Assembly: GCA_008360955.1 (NCBI GenBank)
Contig: LUCM01004929.1
Location: forward strand, 1 to 64,000
Length of the DNA: 64,000 bases
Source: Fasciolopsis buskii
Lineage: Eukaryota > Platyhelminthes > Trematoda > Plagiorchiida > Fasciolidae
Direction of reading: 5' to 3'
The notes below the pieces were generated by a model. The model was not told the DNA's origin and did not search any database. It saw nothing but the letters and a program-made list of their open reading frames with translations. Of this stretch, positions 38,005-46,040 are shown one piece after another. The position numbers and the translations under genes are program-made. Numbering within the stretch: the first letter of the stretch is position 1; each line of letters starts with the position of its first letter.

Positions 38005-38675
38005 CGTCCATCTAGTAGAAACAACGAGTTCAGACGCTGCTTTTGCCAGGCATTGGGCACATCATTGCGTTTTTAGGTTAGCCGATTGACAACGTGTGAA
38101 CCATTGCAGTTAACACGATTGTTAGACTGTGGTTATTCTATACCACTTAGTCATCTGTAGTAGACCACTATGGCGCTACCTGGGGGTTTAGTAAATAACA
38201 GGTTTTTGACTCTTGGTCAAATGAAAAATCTCATCTAGTGGGGGTGGTTGATAAAGACCCGCTTCTCTCAACCGTACTTTTTTGTACAGATTCTTTATCT
38301 ATTTCTATTCTCGTTCGGTAGAAATCTTCAAACAAACCGTTACTAACAATGTGTCTTCTGTAAGTTCTTCGTTTGACACAGATTTTTGCGTATTCTGTTC
38401 ACCTTTCCAAGTTGTGTTTCTCCCATTTCCTCACTGTTCCATCACAGTGGAATTTAGATGAGGACAACAATCACCAAGACGTGGCTACCGGTGATGCAAA
38501 TCCTGGACTGGTCGCTGAAGATGATCGATTCGATCAGTTTCTTGCGGATCCGACTTTTAAAATCAGTCAAACTCATCCGGATTACAAAGAGGCAGTTGAT
38601 TTTCTGAAGTACATGCGTCGTCGCAAGGCGTTGCAGCTGCATAGCTCCAGCCATAGTCCTACTCCAGTTTCATAA
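17919..38675 (+). CDS. ESF1: ESF1 homologue, nucleolar pre-rRNA processing protein (7 coding exons)
   Basis: Spliced model: 17919-18354, 19582-19742, 25484-25834, 31849-32058, 33307-33858, 35895-35957, 38448-38675. All introns are GT-AG and all junctions keep frame, giving 666 residues (yeast Esf1 is about 630, human about 850). The ATG follows an in-frame TGA at 17913-17915. Domains: N-terminal region with the family motif DKRGRP; an acidic Ser/Asp/Glu stretch at about 100-145; an RRM-like domain at about 165-310 containing IYPSEFG and DGFEYESS; ITWD at 353-356; a charged linker in exon 5; and a NUC153 motif at about 616-641 (DDRF, HPDYK). ESF1 proteins act in the nucleolus in 18S rRNA maturation (family knowledge). 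The conserved Trp-containing segment usually found between the linker and the C-terminus was not found, so the model may lack an exon there. The last two exons are the weakest calls. Confidence 0.9.
18355..19581 (+). other. ESF1 intron 1
   Basis: 1227 bases, GT-AG. AT-rich, with no recognisable mobile element. Confidence 0.8.
19582..19742 (+). CDS. ESF1: ESF1 exon 2 (start of RRM-like domain)
   Basis: The acceptor CTCCAAG| follows a pyrimidine-rich tract, and the exon starts at 19582. It completes the split Asp codon and continues DADWHEL, then RLALLHFDWDN and SFLPPKGHIE, the first part of the ESF1 RRM-like fold. The donor is ACG|GTGAGT at 19743, and the exon ends in phase 0. Encodes about residues 146-199. 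Confidence 0.9.
19743..20574 (+). other. ESF1 intron 2, left part
   Basis: Start of the 5.7-kb intron 2. The open frame at 20085-20486 has no recognisable features. No element was identified before the RTE sequence begins. Confidence 0.6.
20607..20945 (+). repeat. RTE 5'-region repeat, arm 1 of an inverted repeat
   Basis: Nearly identical to the reverse complement of 27715-28045, with about 20 differences over roughly 335 bases by eye and one perfect stretch of about 100 bases. It lies in intron 2, in the 5' region of the RTE element. Confidence 0.9.
21819..21947 (-). mobile_element. SINE-A, 5'-truncated copy inserted in RTE endonuclease
   Basis: Starts TTTTCATGAAATAATTC, the reverse of the SINE-A 3' end seen elsewhere, and runs to CCCGAACTGG within the tRNA-like part. 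The RTE reading resumes right after it (GACAATAACCTATTC encodes DNNLF), so the SINE splits the endonuclease frame. Confidence 0.82.
22408..22799. mobile_element. 368-bp insertion with 12-bp target-site duplication in RTE RT
   Basis: ATCCTCCATTTC occurs at 22408-22419 and again at 22788-22799. Removing the 368 bases between them plus one copy of the repeat restores the expected RTE order (GPDEHPPF followed by FKLDGDALM). The insert has no ORF of note, no obvious terminal inverted repeats and an A-rich AATAAAAACC segment near its right end. Its family is unknown. It was not seen elsewhere in this window. Confidence 0.85.
24453..24480 (+). repeat. (TGA)n microsatellite, 3' tail of RTE element
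   Basis: Nine or so uninterrupted TGA units directly after the conserved TTTAACGCTGAACG 3' end. Short (TGA)-type tails are typical of RTE LINEs. The second RTE copy ends the same way, at about 41500. Confidence 0.88.
24765..25274 (+). mobile_element. RTE LINE fragments: RT piece followed by endonuclease piece
   Basis: One open frame of 169 codons. Its first half reads EGVPEDFTSLFNLYSNNQ, RRVRAYDDF and KVRQGCAVSLF, the RT block before the catalytic loop. Its last third reads SDHSLLCTK and FAGLSKRTAQCRLDC, the end of an RTE endonuclease, related to 12400-12480. The order is reversed relative to an RTE element, so this is two fragments joined. It lies in ESF1 intron 2 just before exon 3. Confidence 0.65.
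25484..25834 (+). CDS. ESF1: ESF1 exon 3 (core of RRM-like domain)
   Basis: Acceptor TTTAG| at 25482-25483, donor GCG|GTAAGC at 25835; 117 whole codons (residues 200-316). This is the best conserved part of the gene: it starts IYPSEFG, has an acidic insert, then SRLKYFYAIIEFDS and DGFEYESS followed by DLRFVDD, matching the invariant ESF1 core. It is phase 0 at both ends, so skipping it would not shift frame. It is flanked at a distance by inverted RTE-derived repeats (20607-20945 and 27715-28045). Confidence 0.95.
25835..27371 (+). other. ESF1 intron 3, left part
   Basis: Start of the 6.0-kb intron 3. A GGT-rich stretch lies at about 26165-26245. No element or gene was recognised. Confidence 0.6.
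27372..30215 (-). mobile_element. Nimb/I-like LINE relic (endonuclease to C-terminus)
   Basis: Read on - from right to left. Endonuclease at about 30210-29500: FINIRGSN, FCTTYRSPNSND, then TRIPDRLGDLEHTLDLTL and SPLGSSDHCL. Linker at 29520-28890 (PWNDCSFSSDVV, FWSLVKA). RT at 28926-28240 (DGIPPTVLKMCAPELAP, then the GDLQAVILHSW and TFDRVRYEGPLSKL blocks). C-terminal block at about 27700-27400 (AVASLSLFYPY, YLDVEILYFSLP). The catalytic box is degraded. The region between RT and C-terminus is too short and is partly replaced by an RTE 5' fragment. It lies in ESF1 intron 3, antisense to the gene. Confidence 0.83.
27715..28045 (-). repeat. RTE 5'-region repeat, arm 2 of an inverted repeat
   Basis: Reverse complement of 20607-20945, about 94% identical by eye. 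It sits within the Nimb-like LINE. Weaker similarity extends to about 28075. With arm 1 it brackets ESF1 exon 3. Confidence 0.9.
30216..30616 (+). other. ESF1 intron 3, between elements
   Basis: Nothing recognised. A short open frame on - has no family features. Confidence 0.5.
30617..31130 (+). repeat. Unclassified interspersed repeat R, copy 1
   Basis: Diverged but collinear with 34636-35116: shared CACAAAAGTG near the start, GAGCACCCA, a CCCCATCCGA-like segment, TATGTGACCC, AGGGTCCCCT, ATGGATCCCG and TGGAGATTGAAAGT into GCATGTTTTATGAACTC. It has no protein-coding signal. The family is unknown; it may be an LTR or UTR of an element. Confidence 0.6.
31131..31848 (+). other. ESF1 intron 3, right end
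   Basis: No element recognised. It ends in the exon 4 acceptor. Confidence 0.6.
31849..32058 (+). CDS. ESF1: ESF1 exon 4
   Basis: Acceptor AACAG| at 31847-31848, donor GATGAG|GTAAGT at 32059; 70 whole codons (residues 317-386). It carries a KYTPRPFETSAL segment and the ITWD motif followed by R-x3-L-R-x-Q-F, which align with the post-RRM block of ESF1 (K-Y-F-T-S-A...ITWDE). Both ends are in phase 0. Confidence 0.92.
32059..33306 (+). other. ESF1 intron 4
   Basis: 1248 bases, GT-AG, with a long pyrimidine tract before the acceptor. No element recognised. Confidence 0.75.
33307..33858 (+). CDS. ESF1: ESF1 exon 5 (charged linker)
   Basis: 184 whole codons (residues 387-570). The acceptor is an A-rich AAAAAG| at 33305-33306 after a long pyrimidine tract, and the donor is AGACAG|GTAAGC at 33859. 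It starts LEKYLVLSSS, like the family's F-x-A-Y-L-A-S-S-S, then alternates acidic runs (GGEEDEVEEEEV) with basic runs (KNKRKVRRR, SRKRKYKERQ). Low-complexity charged sequence of this kind is usual in ESF1. The reverse strand is open for 161 codons, but only as a shadow of this composition. Confidence 0.87.
33859..34329 (+). other. ESF1 intron 5, left part
   Basis: AT-rich; nothing recognised. An exon carrying the family's Trp-containing segment was looked for across intron 5 and not found. Confidence 0.55.
34330..34560 (+). mobile_element. SINE-C-like repeat, diverged copy
   Basis: Shares with 37745-38002 a B-box-like GTTTCGAA, a TCRCCCGG segment, and CCGTTTCCCCCGTCAT followed by GGGTCCTAGAGGTTGGGG (CCGTTCCCCCGCCAT and GGACCCTAGAGACCATGGGG in the other copy). 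It lies in ESF1 intron 5, directly before copy 2 of repeat R. Confidence 0.5.
34636..35116 (+). repeat. Unclassified interspersed repeat R, copy 2
   Basis: Direct-repeat partner of 30617-31130, at about 65-70% identity by eye with small indels. It lies in ESF1 intron 5. No coding signal. Confidence 0.6.
35117..35894 (+). other. ESF1 intron 5, right part
   Basis: No element recognised. A pyrimidine-rich run precedes the exon 6 acceptor. Confidence 0.55.
35895..35957 (+). CDS. ESF1: ESF1 exon 6 (short, 21 codons, basic)
   Basis: Acceptor CGTCACAG| after a pyrimidine-rich tract. The exon reads RSKMLAKKRKVQERLERQ and then ARL, a Lys/Arg-rich helix resembling the basic segment before the family's C-terminal motif. 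The donor TTG|GTCAGT is weak. A GC donor nine bases earlier (CGTCAG|GCGAGA) would also keep frame. Assignment rests on position, phase and composition, so it is less certain than exons 1-5. Confidence 0.65.
35958..37678 (+). other. ESF1 intron 6, left part
   Basis: Contains a 158-codon open frame (36541-37017, +) whose last third is hydrophilic and exon-like but matches nothing I know. No element recognised otherwise. Confidence 0.5.
37679..37712 (-). mobile_element. SINE-B head fragment
   Basis: The reverse complement reads GACTTGCCGTGGTCAAGCGG, then ATAAG, matching the A-box region of SINE-B copies at 50147 and 54685. Confidence 0.6.
37745..38002 (+). mobile_element. SINE-C: tRNA-like head, body and (AC)n tail
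   Basis: Starts with a tRNA-like stretch: TGGTGATTAGATGGG resembles an A box, and AGTTTCGAATCCCC is a good B box. A body of about 160 bases follows, and the copy ends in (AC)16 at 37971-38002. The body recurs at 34330-34560. It lies in ESF1 intron 6. Confidence 0.6.
37971..38002 (+). repeat. (AC)n microsatellite
   Basis: Sixteen perfect AC units. The apparent ORFs crossing it, with Val-Cys or Thr-His runs, are artefacts. Confidence 0.97.
38003..38447 (+). other. ESF1 intron 6, right end
   Basis: No element recognised. The exon 7 acceptor follows a clear pyrimidine tract. Confidence 0.6.
38448..38675 (+). CDS. ESF1: ESF1 exon 7 (NUC153 motif, stop)
   Basis: Acceptor CCATCACAG| at 38446-38447. 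Encodes residues 592-666 and the stop. It contains DDRFDQFLADPTF followed by HPDYKEA, a clear NUC153 motif (family form: DxRFxxLFxDPDFxIDPTxPxYK), then a basic MRRRK helix and a short Ser-rich tail. The TAA is followed by a short 3' UTR with AATAAA at 38741. The NUC153 match confirms the 3' end of the gene. Confidence 0.88.
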   Translation, partial: WNLDEDNNHQDVATGDANPGLVAEDDRFDQFLADPTFKISQTHPDYKEAVDFLKYMRRRKALQLHSSSHSPTPVS

Positions 38676-38740
38676 GATGCGACTCGGTGGTATCAGCCTA
38701 GTTTGCGCCATCTACCCCACCCCTCCTTGCCGTATATGTA

Positions 38741-38746
38741 AATAAA
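38741..38746 (+). promoter_or_regulatory. Polyadenylation signal AATAAA of ESF1
   Basis: Canonical hexamer 66 bases after the ESF1 stop codon, followed by a GT-containing stretch. The position is normal for a short 3' UTR. Confidence 0.65.
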
Positions 38747-40079
38747 AGAGCCCGAGATCTGTGAATAGTACAAAGGCCTCAGAAATCTGGTCGTATTCGA
38801 TCCATACGCCTACAATCTACCGTGTGTTCCGTTCTCCAGATTGTTCTGTACAGTTCTGTTTCCCCTCTCCCCAACTAAATATTTCTGACTTTCAAATTCG
38901 AATGTTGGATTTTTCTACAAAATGCACGCATGCCTTTGGATAAATAGTTTGATGTCGTTTTTTCCACGGTTGGGAAGGCTCAGGGAAGGGGTGTTTGGGA
39001 GTTTGCGAAATTTGCATATGAGCAATTTCAGCCGATTGTTTTCGTTCACTCAGAAACGTTTTTTCGTTTCCGTGATCCTGACAATGTGACAACTGAAACG
39101 CGGCCTTAATTTATGCGCTTCTTCAGGTTTTCCATCCTGCTCCGTGATGGTATCATGGCAGCATTTCACCGGGATGCGTTTGGCATTGAGTTGCCAACCC
39201 GTTGCACCATACGTCTCAGCAAAACAATACGGTTGTTCTTTAGGTTCAGTTATAGTGCACAATGCACGTTCCAAAATTCACAAACAATCCCGGATTCGTC
39301 CGACTGTCAAACTCCCTGGGGAAATATGAATTAGTATTTGGTCCTCTTGTGAAACTGAAACAGCACCCGCCCCCTACCCCGGGGGAAAATACCCACTAGG
39401 TATTTATATTTACTGGTCTGTTAGACTTGGTAAATAATCTCAAGGTAATGCCCTCATGGGGAGAGGACTGTTTCAGGTCCATCAGCTCGAGACGACTTTT
39501 CCAACTTCATGGTGATTGAAAATTTTGTCGAAACCGACCTCGGCTTGATTTTTTTACTGAAATCTCTGTAAATAGTAACGTTACCTTTCAGTCATAGACC
39601 AAAACGAAACTGACCCGTGTACGTCCGTCCTTTCAAAATCGGTGCCAACTGGCTAGAGGTGGCAATTTTTGCCATTAAACCAAGAGTATAATTCCTACTG
39701 GTATTTTGGCTCTTTTACGCTCAGGCATCGCTAGGTTTAATGCAGAAAAATTCCCAGCTCTGAGCCTAAGAGGAAATGAATAAGATAAAGTGACATCTAC
39801 AAGGTCAAGATACAAAAAGCCCTAAGAAGAGTTGCAAAGACCGGTGTATTAAACCGACGAACTTCGTTCAGTGAAACTGCATGCGATAGAAATGGAGGGT
39901 CTATTTGTAGTATGAAGCAAAGGGGTGATTGTCGAGCTAATTACTGCAAGAGACAGTTTAGCTGGGATCGCGCAAATATAGTTACTCCAACGTCAACAAC
40001 TCGAAATCCTTGGGAATTGTCACATTGCGCCCCCATCGAAATTGTTGTGGCGGGGAAGTCTTGACAGCCCACCCTCAAC
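38747..40079. other. Intergenic sequence downstream of ESF1
   Basis: AT-rich, with only short unsupported frames. Nothing recognised. Confidence 0.45.
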
Positions 40080-41512
40080 TCTTCCGATTGGGTGGCAAAT
40101 CGTTGGTCCTTGATTTTTGGAACGGAGAGCTTGTTCCGTTATCTTGGAGAGAGTCACTGGTTGTATCCATTCTCAAAAAGTGAACACAATGGCCGTTATA
40201 ATCATCGTGGGTTCAGTTTGAATCCGATGGTCACCGAGGGTTTGACTTCGATAATGCCACACCATTTAACGCCGATTCTCGAGGCCGGCGTCCGTGAACA
40301 GTAAGTCGGATTTCGCCCAGGTTGGAGTTACATCGACCAGATTTTCACCCTTCGCCAGTTGTTCAAAAGGCGCGGCACACTTACACCATCGTCTCACAAA
40401 CTTAGTTCTCAATTTTGGGGGCACTTTCGTCTCAGTCGTCTGGATAAGTGCTCTTCGCCAAAAGAGTATGTCACAGAAGTTTGTGAATCTCTTTCTAGCA
40501 TTCTACCCAGACTTCTCCCCTAATAGTATAAGGTGAACTATTGAGTTTACCCGAAATGGCCAGCACTGTTCGATTGGAGTGTTCCATCTCTCCATTCTCG
40601 TTTAACTTCATCATGGACGAGGTAATGGAGCATGCTTTAGATGATCTTTAGAATGTAGGTGTTTAACTGAAAAATGCTGAAAACCCGTATGACTTTTATT
40701 GCATAGACGACGCTGTGTCTGCTCGCATCTAAGGAACATGCGCAGCATGCACTAGACAGACTACCGGGGGTTGTAGTTCCATTTGGGGTGTGCTTTCCAT
40801 CGTCAAAGTATAAAGGGCTATTAGCTGACTGGACCAGAGTAGTCCCAAATTTGATGCTAAACGGAGAAGAACTAATGATTGTCCTCCGTTTCATTTTCCT
40901 CGTTAACTGCTTGACTGAAGATGGTAGTTCGGTGATGGAGGGGAGCACACGTACACGCAAGACTCGAGCGGCACTCTGGAGTAAAGAGGCACTCGTGGCG
41001 TCGGTCTGATATTTCACTGAAGTTGAAAGGTCTTGCGTACCGTGCAGCACGGCGGTTAGTTTCGATGTATGGTTGCGTGACTTGGAGTTTGCGTGCCGAA
41101 GGTGCTTGTCTCAGAGTTTTTTGGTCATCGACGTTTAAGTAATATCTCTAGGACTGAGTGGGATGATTACGTGAGCAACGCTAAGGTTAGGAATCAGGTA
41201 TTGGATACCGGTCTCACGTTTTCATGTTTGGAGTCCAAGAGATCCCTCAACCAGTAGGCTGTAGACGCTGAAGAAGTTGACAAAGAACCATGAATAATGG
41301 ACATGCTGTTGTCACTCGTCGGGACGACTGAGGAAATGTGCGCTTGTACAGTTAGACCGTATTGGTTACTGCAACGTTCTTTCCCCACGTCCGTAGATCC
41401 AATCCCTGTGCACCTTGCATTTTTCGCAAACACGTATGACTATGAGAAGGGTAGCTGTCAATGAGACTTGTCCTGCTGTTTAACGCTGAACGACAATGAT
41501 GATTATTCTGTC
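40080..41512 (+). mobile_element. RTE-type LINE relic, 5'-truncated, second copy of the intron-2 family
   Basis: Same family as 20575-24480 but more decayed. It shows the RT entry (SKSEHNGRYNHRGFSLN), then EQ with a stop before GFRPG-like sequence. The FNFIMDEVMEHAL segment follows near 40600, with the SGV-RQGCP-like stretch still present in shifted frames. Next come CFPSSKYKGLLADWTRVVPN and NGEELMIV (40788-41009). The 3' end TTTAACGCTGAACG is at about 41480 with a short GATGAT tail. Many frameshifts and stops. Confidence 0.8.
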
Positions 41513-41855
41513 ACTTGGGGCCAGGCCCTTAAATGGGCAAGTAGGCTACAAGAGGCATTCGCCCCAGAGGACTGAAGGCCGAAATGTAAGATTGAGAGAT
41601 AGGTGAGGGAATTCGAACGTAACAAAAAGTGAGTAATTATATGGTGTCGTTGAAAAATACTCGATATGGTGGAAGTTGAAGCATGATCAGAATTCTCGGC
41701 CCTGCATCAGAAAATCTCGAAATATTGCAAGTGAATAGTGTTACAGAATAGGAAGAACCTATTAAAAGAATATCCTTGACGTATTTTTGTCTTGTTCCTG
41801 TTTAGATAATTAATTATCGTGGTATTTTAGAACCTAGGGCGAAGTTCCCCCCAAA
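41513..41855. other. Intergenic, unassigned
   Basis: Nothing recognised. Confidence 0.4.
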
Positions 41856-42092
41856 TCATTTTCTACAACGGGCTTCGTTCTGTCCGTCAGTATCGCTGAC
41901 CATGTGCGGCTGCCTAAAATAAAGTTGCTGCAGATCTTCATTCAGTTCGGTTTCCACTGGCCTCATTCCAGAGAGTGTACGGGGTATTAGTTTTCTGATC
42001 AATCCCTCCAGACGTGGTGCTACAGCTCGTGCAATACGATCGTATATGTCTGGTTTTGCTTCGGTTTCCAAGACGGAATTTACGTTCCGCAC
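41856..42092 (-). other. Orphan open frame, exon-like
   Basis: 78 codons open on -, with a hydrophilic, coding-like composition (EAKPDIYDRIARAVAPRLEG and then alternating charged residues). The PDIYDRIARAVAP segment faintly recalls the start of MCM helicase cores (P-x-IYD-x-IA-x-SIAP), but what follows does not match MCM, so I do not assign it. It could be an exon of an unknown gene or a transposon fragment. Confidence 0.3.
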
Positions 42093-42248
42093 TATTCATG
42101 CGAAGAGTTTCTAGTCACAAAAATCTGTTCAGTTAGTCCGGAATCCCTTCACGAGCACTCACTTGGTTAAGCAATACACCGAGGTTTACTGTGAAAAAAG
42201 CTGAAACCCTTTGGATCGGATTGCACATAAGGCCAGTACCTGCTCTTT

Positions 42249-42419
42249 CCGGTGGTTGTCGAACGAATAGGGTGGTGGCGTTTCGACGTGAATGTCGCGG
42301 GTTCGAAACCTCCCACCGTCGATCAACTTCCCCACTTGGTAGCCCTCTGTTGACGGCGGCACTTTTGCTGAAAAATGACGTACATTATTTCATTTCTAAA
42401 GGAAGTGAAGGAGAAAAAA
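42249..42419 (+). mobile_element. SINE-B copy
   Basis: Decayed tRNA-like head with B box GCGGGTTCGAAACC, then the family body (CAACTTCCCCACTTGGTAG, CTGAAAAATGACGTA) and a GAAGTGAAGGAGAAAAA tail. It matches 50147-50326 along its length. Confidence 0.8.
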
Positions 42420-43754
42420 TCAGTAACCGAGGGACTGGCCAGTTTCTCGCAGTGACACGTGCATGTTGTGTGACTTTTCTCAGGGCGGTTGCAAGTCTAG
42501 ACCAAACGCGAGTTCGAGGCGCGTGCAACATAACTCAAACAAAGTGTTAATACCTATATCAATGGTGACCTTGAAGAGATCTGAATTCTCTCAGTTCGAT
42601 TACCGTATGATATTGGGCAATGAGAATTAAATTCGAGAAACTTGACCATGTCAGTGTCTATGTCGGAGGTGAAAATTCCAACTGGATTTCAACCAAATCC
42701 CCAGAAAGAATCTTGACTTCGGCATTGTGGACCAGATGCAAAATGAAGAAAACAGTAGCCCGAGTGCGGAAATTCATGAAACAATTAGCTTGTCTCGATT
42801 TATGTCCGCTTCAGCGATAGAAAAATTCAGAGGTGAGATCAATGTAGGTGTTGTTTGAAGAAAAGGTACCCTCGGCCAGTCAATCACAGAAACCGAGTGG
42901 ACATTAGGAAGGCCATCGCCGAAAGCAGGCTGAATAAATTCATAATAACAAAATAAAATCAGGATATCAAAACTCATATCCGTCCAGTGAGATATAATCC
43001 GTTTTAAACAATTGGCCACCCCTTCTCTGCTATTCGATCATATACTCCTAGTAAGATAATACTGGCACTAATAAAATCCCAAATAATCAAAGCCGACTTT
43101 TGTGCCCTGGGGTCAAGTTCATATTATCGATAATATGCAGCCCTGATCTCGGGCTGGAACGCATTAGAAAATCCCTGGTTGCACAGCACATACCTTGGCA
43201 TTTGAATTCCCGCTTGCACCAAAATGAGGATGGAATATAATGGGTTGATATGCAATCGAAACAGCCGTGATAACTGTGCTTAGAAGCTGTGTCGAAGTCT
43301 CGAAATGATTGCTATAACAAATGACCTCAAATGCATCCGTTATGCCATACGTTAGGGCATCAGACATATCTGTCTCGATCAGTAGTGACATTTTTGACCG
43401 AGTATCTGAATAAAAATTAACACCTCAGTTTAGAATGGGTCCTATCTCCGTTTGGCTAATAACGGCATCCTTGGAGGAAATGGGAGTGCGCGGACTGCGA
43501 AAATTCATGCCAGATCGGAAATCCCAGCAGCGGAGTTTGGGTGGACCCGGCTAATTCATTACTCGCTACGGTTCCGGACAACCTCATTGGACGAATAACC
43601 TTTCAATACGATTATCCATTAACACAATCTGTCTATTTGGCAAGGGAATTAATGGCCCGATATCAAGACCACCGATTGGACGGCCCACAATCTTGACCGA
43701 AATGGGATTGGGATCTCTTTTACAATTTGTTTGCCCTAGTAGCGGCTCGTGACC
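42420..43754. other. Intergenic, unassigned
   Basis: Short frames on both strands with no recognisable features. Confidence 0.4.
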
Positions 43755-44007
43755 TTGCACATCAGTGACGGATAGATGTAGCATCATAGAGTAAAGTTCA
43801 GTAAAACGTTTGACAGCCCGCCGGGCAACGTAATGGCTAAGGCGTTCGACTCGAAGTAGTTCTTCCCGGGTTCGCGTCCCGGTTCGGACGCGGTGAATAA
43901 GCACTGCTGATGATTCCGAACATGGATGAAATAGCTGCATAGTGCTTCCATGGCTTCTTAATGGTGAGTTGAGTGATAATATCGCAAGATGAATTATTTC
44001 ATGAAAA
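43755..44007 (+). mobile_element. SINE-A copy
   Basis: Leader (CATCAGTGACGG, GTAGCATCAT), tRNA-like part with A box GCAACGTAATGGCTAAGGCG and B box CCCGGGTTCGCGTCCC, body (GCACTGCTGATGATTCC, GGTGAGTTGAG) and 3' end GAATTATTTCATGAAAA. Confidence 0.85.
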
Positions 44008-44267
44008 AACCAGTTATATTTCACGAAATCCGTGACGGATAACTGAAAACTGGCAATTAGAAACGGTGACCGGTGGTGGGAAGAACTAAATCTCTCAGTG
44101 TTGATTCATCTGGTCACCACCATTCTGGGGTCTGCCAACCAAACTAGGTTTTGACAAATTTGGCGTTCTCCAATTATTCCGATCGCCAAATAAATCTAAA
44201 TGAAGTGATTCAGTCACAAATTTTATCTTTTTACTCCTATTTTGTTAATACGAAAGTGTACATCATT

Positions 44268-44392
44268 TTGCGAAAAATGGGGAGCTACGGCCAACGAGAC
44301 GAACCAAGCGGGGACGTTGACCGGCGGATTTCAAACTCGCGACCCTCATGCCGGATAGCCATGATCTTATTCACGTGACCACCGCCTGACAA
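44268..44392 (-). mobile_element. SINE-B copy (decayed)
   Basis: The reverse complement reads GGTGGTCACGTGAATAAG, the anticodon-side ATCATGGCTATCCGG, B box GTCGCGAGTTTGAAATCC, and the start of the body to CCCCATTTTTCGC. Collinear with 50147-50326. Confidence 0.72.
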
Positions 44393-45819
44393 CGATCCGC
44401 CACCCGGCCCTGGTGTTCCAACGGCATCATTTGCCAGTCGACAAACCTGTATAGTGCTTTTTGCCCCATCTACAAAGTTAGGAGCGGACAATCAAGAACG
44501 GCCAAGTGCCACATCTTGAACACAGCCGAAGCCGTATCTATCCGTTTTTATAACCCCCTGTATGTGCTCAGAAACAATTTGTCCAGACTCTAAAACTTCT
44601 TCTTCTCTTGTCATTACAATTTGATCGCGTGACAAATTGACCAATTACACATACACATAGACACATTCTTAGAGTTATGGACTCATGTGACTGCAAACCG
44701 ATAATTTTCCTTGAACCATCTCACTCCATGTTTAATGTTATGTATTGGCATGAATAGGAATAACCAAATTTTTATAACAAGTAGAATGGAATAATGCAGA
44801 AACCAGCAGTTAATGTGCCGCTGTGCAACCAATGTAAAGCCAACATCAAATCAGAAATCATTGTAGTTCGGCACTTGCATAATTCAATTATTACAACTTC
44901 ATAATGGCATCAGCAGCTTATTATTTCGGAGCCAGTGGTTGAGTCCGTACACCTTCCTGATGATCCTAGTGAGGTCCATAAATATCTCTTGTGCTGGATT
45001 CAAAATAACGATTCTCAACCATTCTCGGTTTAAACTGCGTCGGTTTTGGTGTCAGTAGATGAAATCTTATTCTGGACATTCAGTTGATATCAAAATGGTT
45101 TCTGTAGAAGATTTCCTTACGGAGAAATGAGGGTACAGCCATAAAGTCAGAATTCAGCGACAAGTGGTAAGGAGACGCGACGCATATTTTTGGGAAACGT
45201 CATGGACTTTCGAAGAAATAAATTAAAAAAAGAAAAGAAACTACTGGGCTTTACTCCCAGTGGGTTATGTGAACACCCTCGTCGCTCCAGTGGTAATGCT
45301 AAGCTGTTTTGTAATACTGATGACGATTATATCAACAGTGATGAAACTTTAGCAGTAAAGCTTTGAATACCTATTTCCGCAGAAAATTCTGGCTGAACTC
45401 CGCCATTATTTTAAACCTACGTAAAACGAGAACCGTATGATCACCGTTTGTGGACTTTGCATTATGGGACTTTCAAGATGCTTCGAAGGGAAATAAGTCG
45501 AATTCTCATTCATACTACTAGCAGGACTGTCGGTAGTTAAAATGTGATGGAATTCATCCGGATCCCTCAAAATTAATATGTATTGTCTTGGCGCCACTGC
45601 TCTTTTTTCTTTACGTCAGTATGACACTTGAATAGTTTATTTTTTTCCATTCAGGACATGATATTCGTGGAGAACTCAGGAGCAGATAAAATAGGCTTAT
45701 TTGCCTTGAGAAAATCTGCGCGCTTTCCGATGCCCATTCTAACGCAGCTTTATTGCTAACCTCTTTTGGTCCAACGAAATTCGTCCTATCTTAGGCACTA
45801 CTAGTCTTTTGGCTCACTA
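44393..45819. other. Intergenic, unassigned
   Basis: AT-rich. Nothing recognised. Confidence 0.4.
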
Positions 45820-46040
45820 AAATGCTTTCGGATCAATATTCACTGAATGGAGCAGTCATCTAGCCAAGACGAGCAAAGACACCGAATGGTTCACGCACCT
45901 GGTTAACGTCTGAGCTAACCATCTTGGTTGGCTAATTGCATTTGAAATCAAGCACAGAGACCAACACATTCACTCTTATCAAATGCGGCTCCCTCACTTG
46001 GCGGCTTTCCAGAGAGGACGTATTTGTTCCTCTCGACTGT
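45820..46040. repeat. Diverged repeat S, copy 1
   Basis: Collinear with 53850-54060: shared TTCGGATCRATATYCACTGAATGG, the ACCTGGTTAACGTCTGAG segment (ATCTGGTTGACGTCTGAG in the partner), and the CAGAGACMAAC-like stretch. It is low-identity and of unknown family. Confidence 0.45.

Noticed and set aside
37766..38076. Overlapping open frames with Cys-Val or Thr-His runs
   Set aside because: They are translations of the (AC)n microsatellite and have no coding support.
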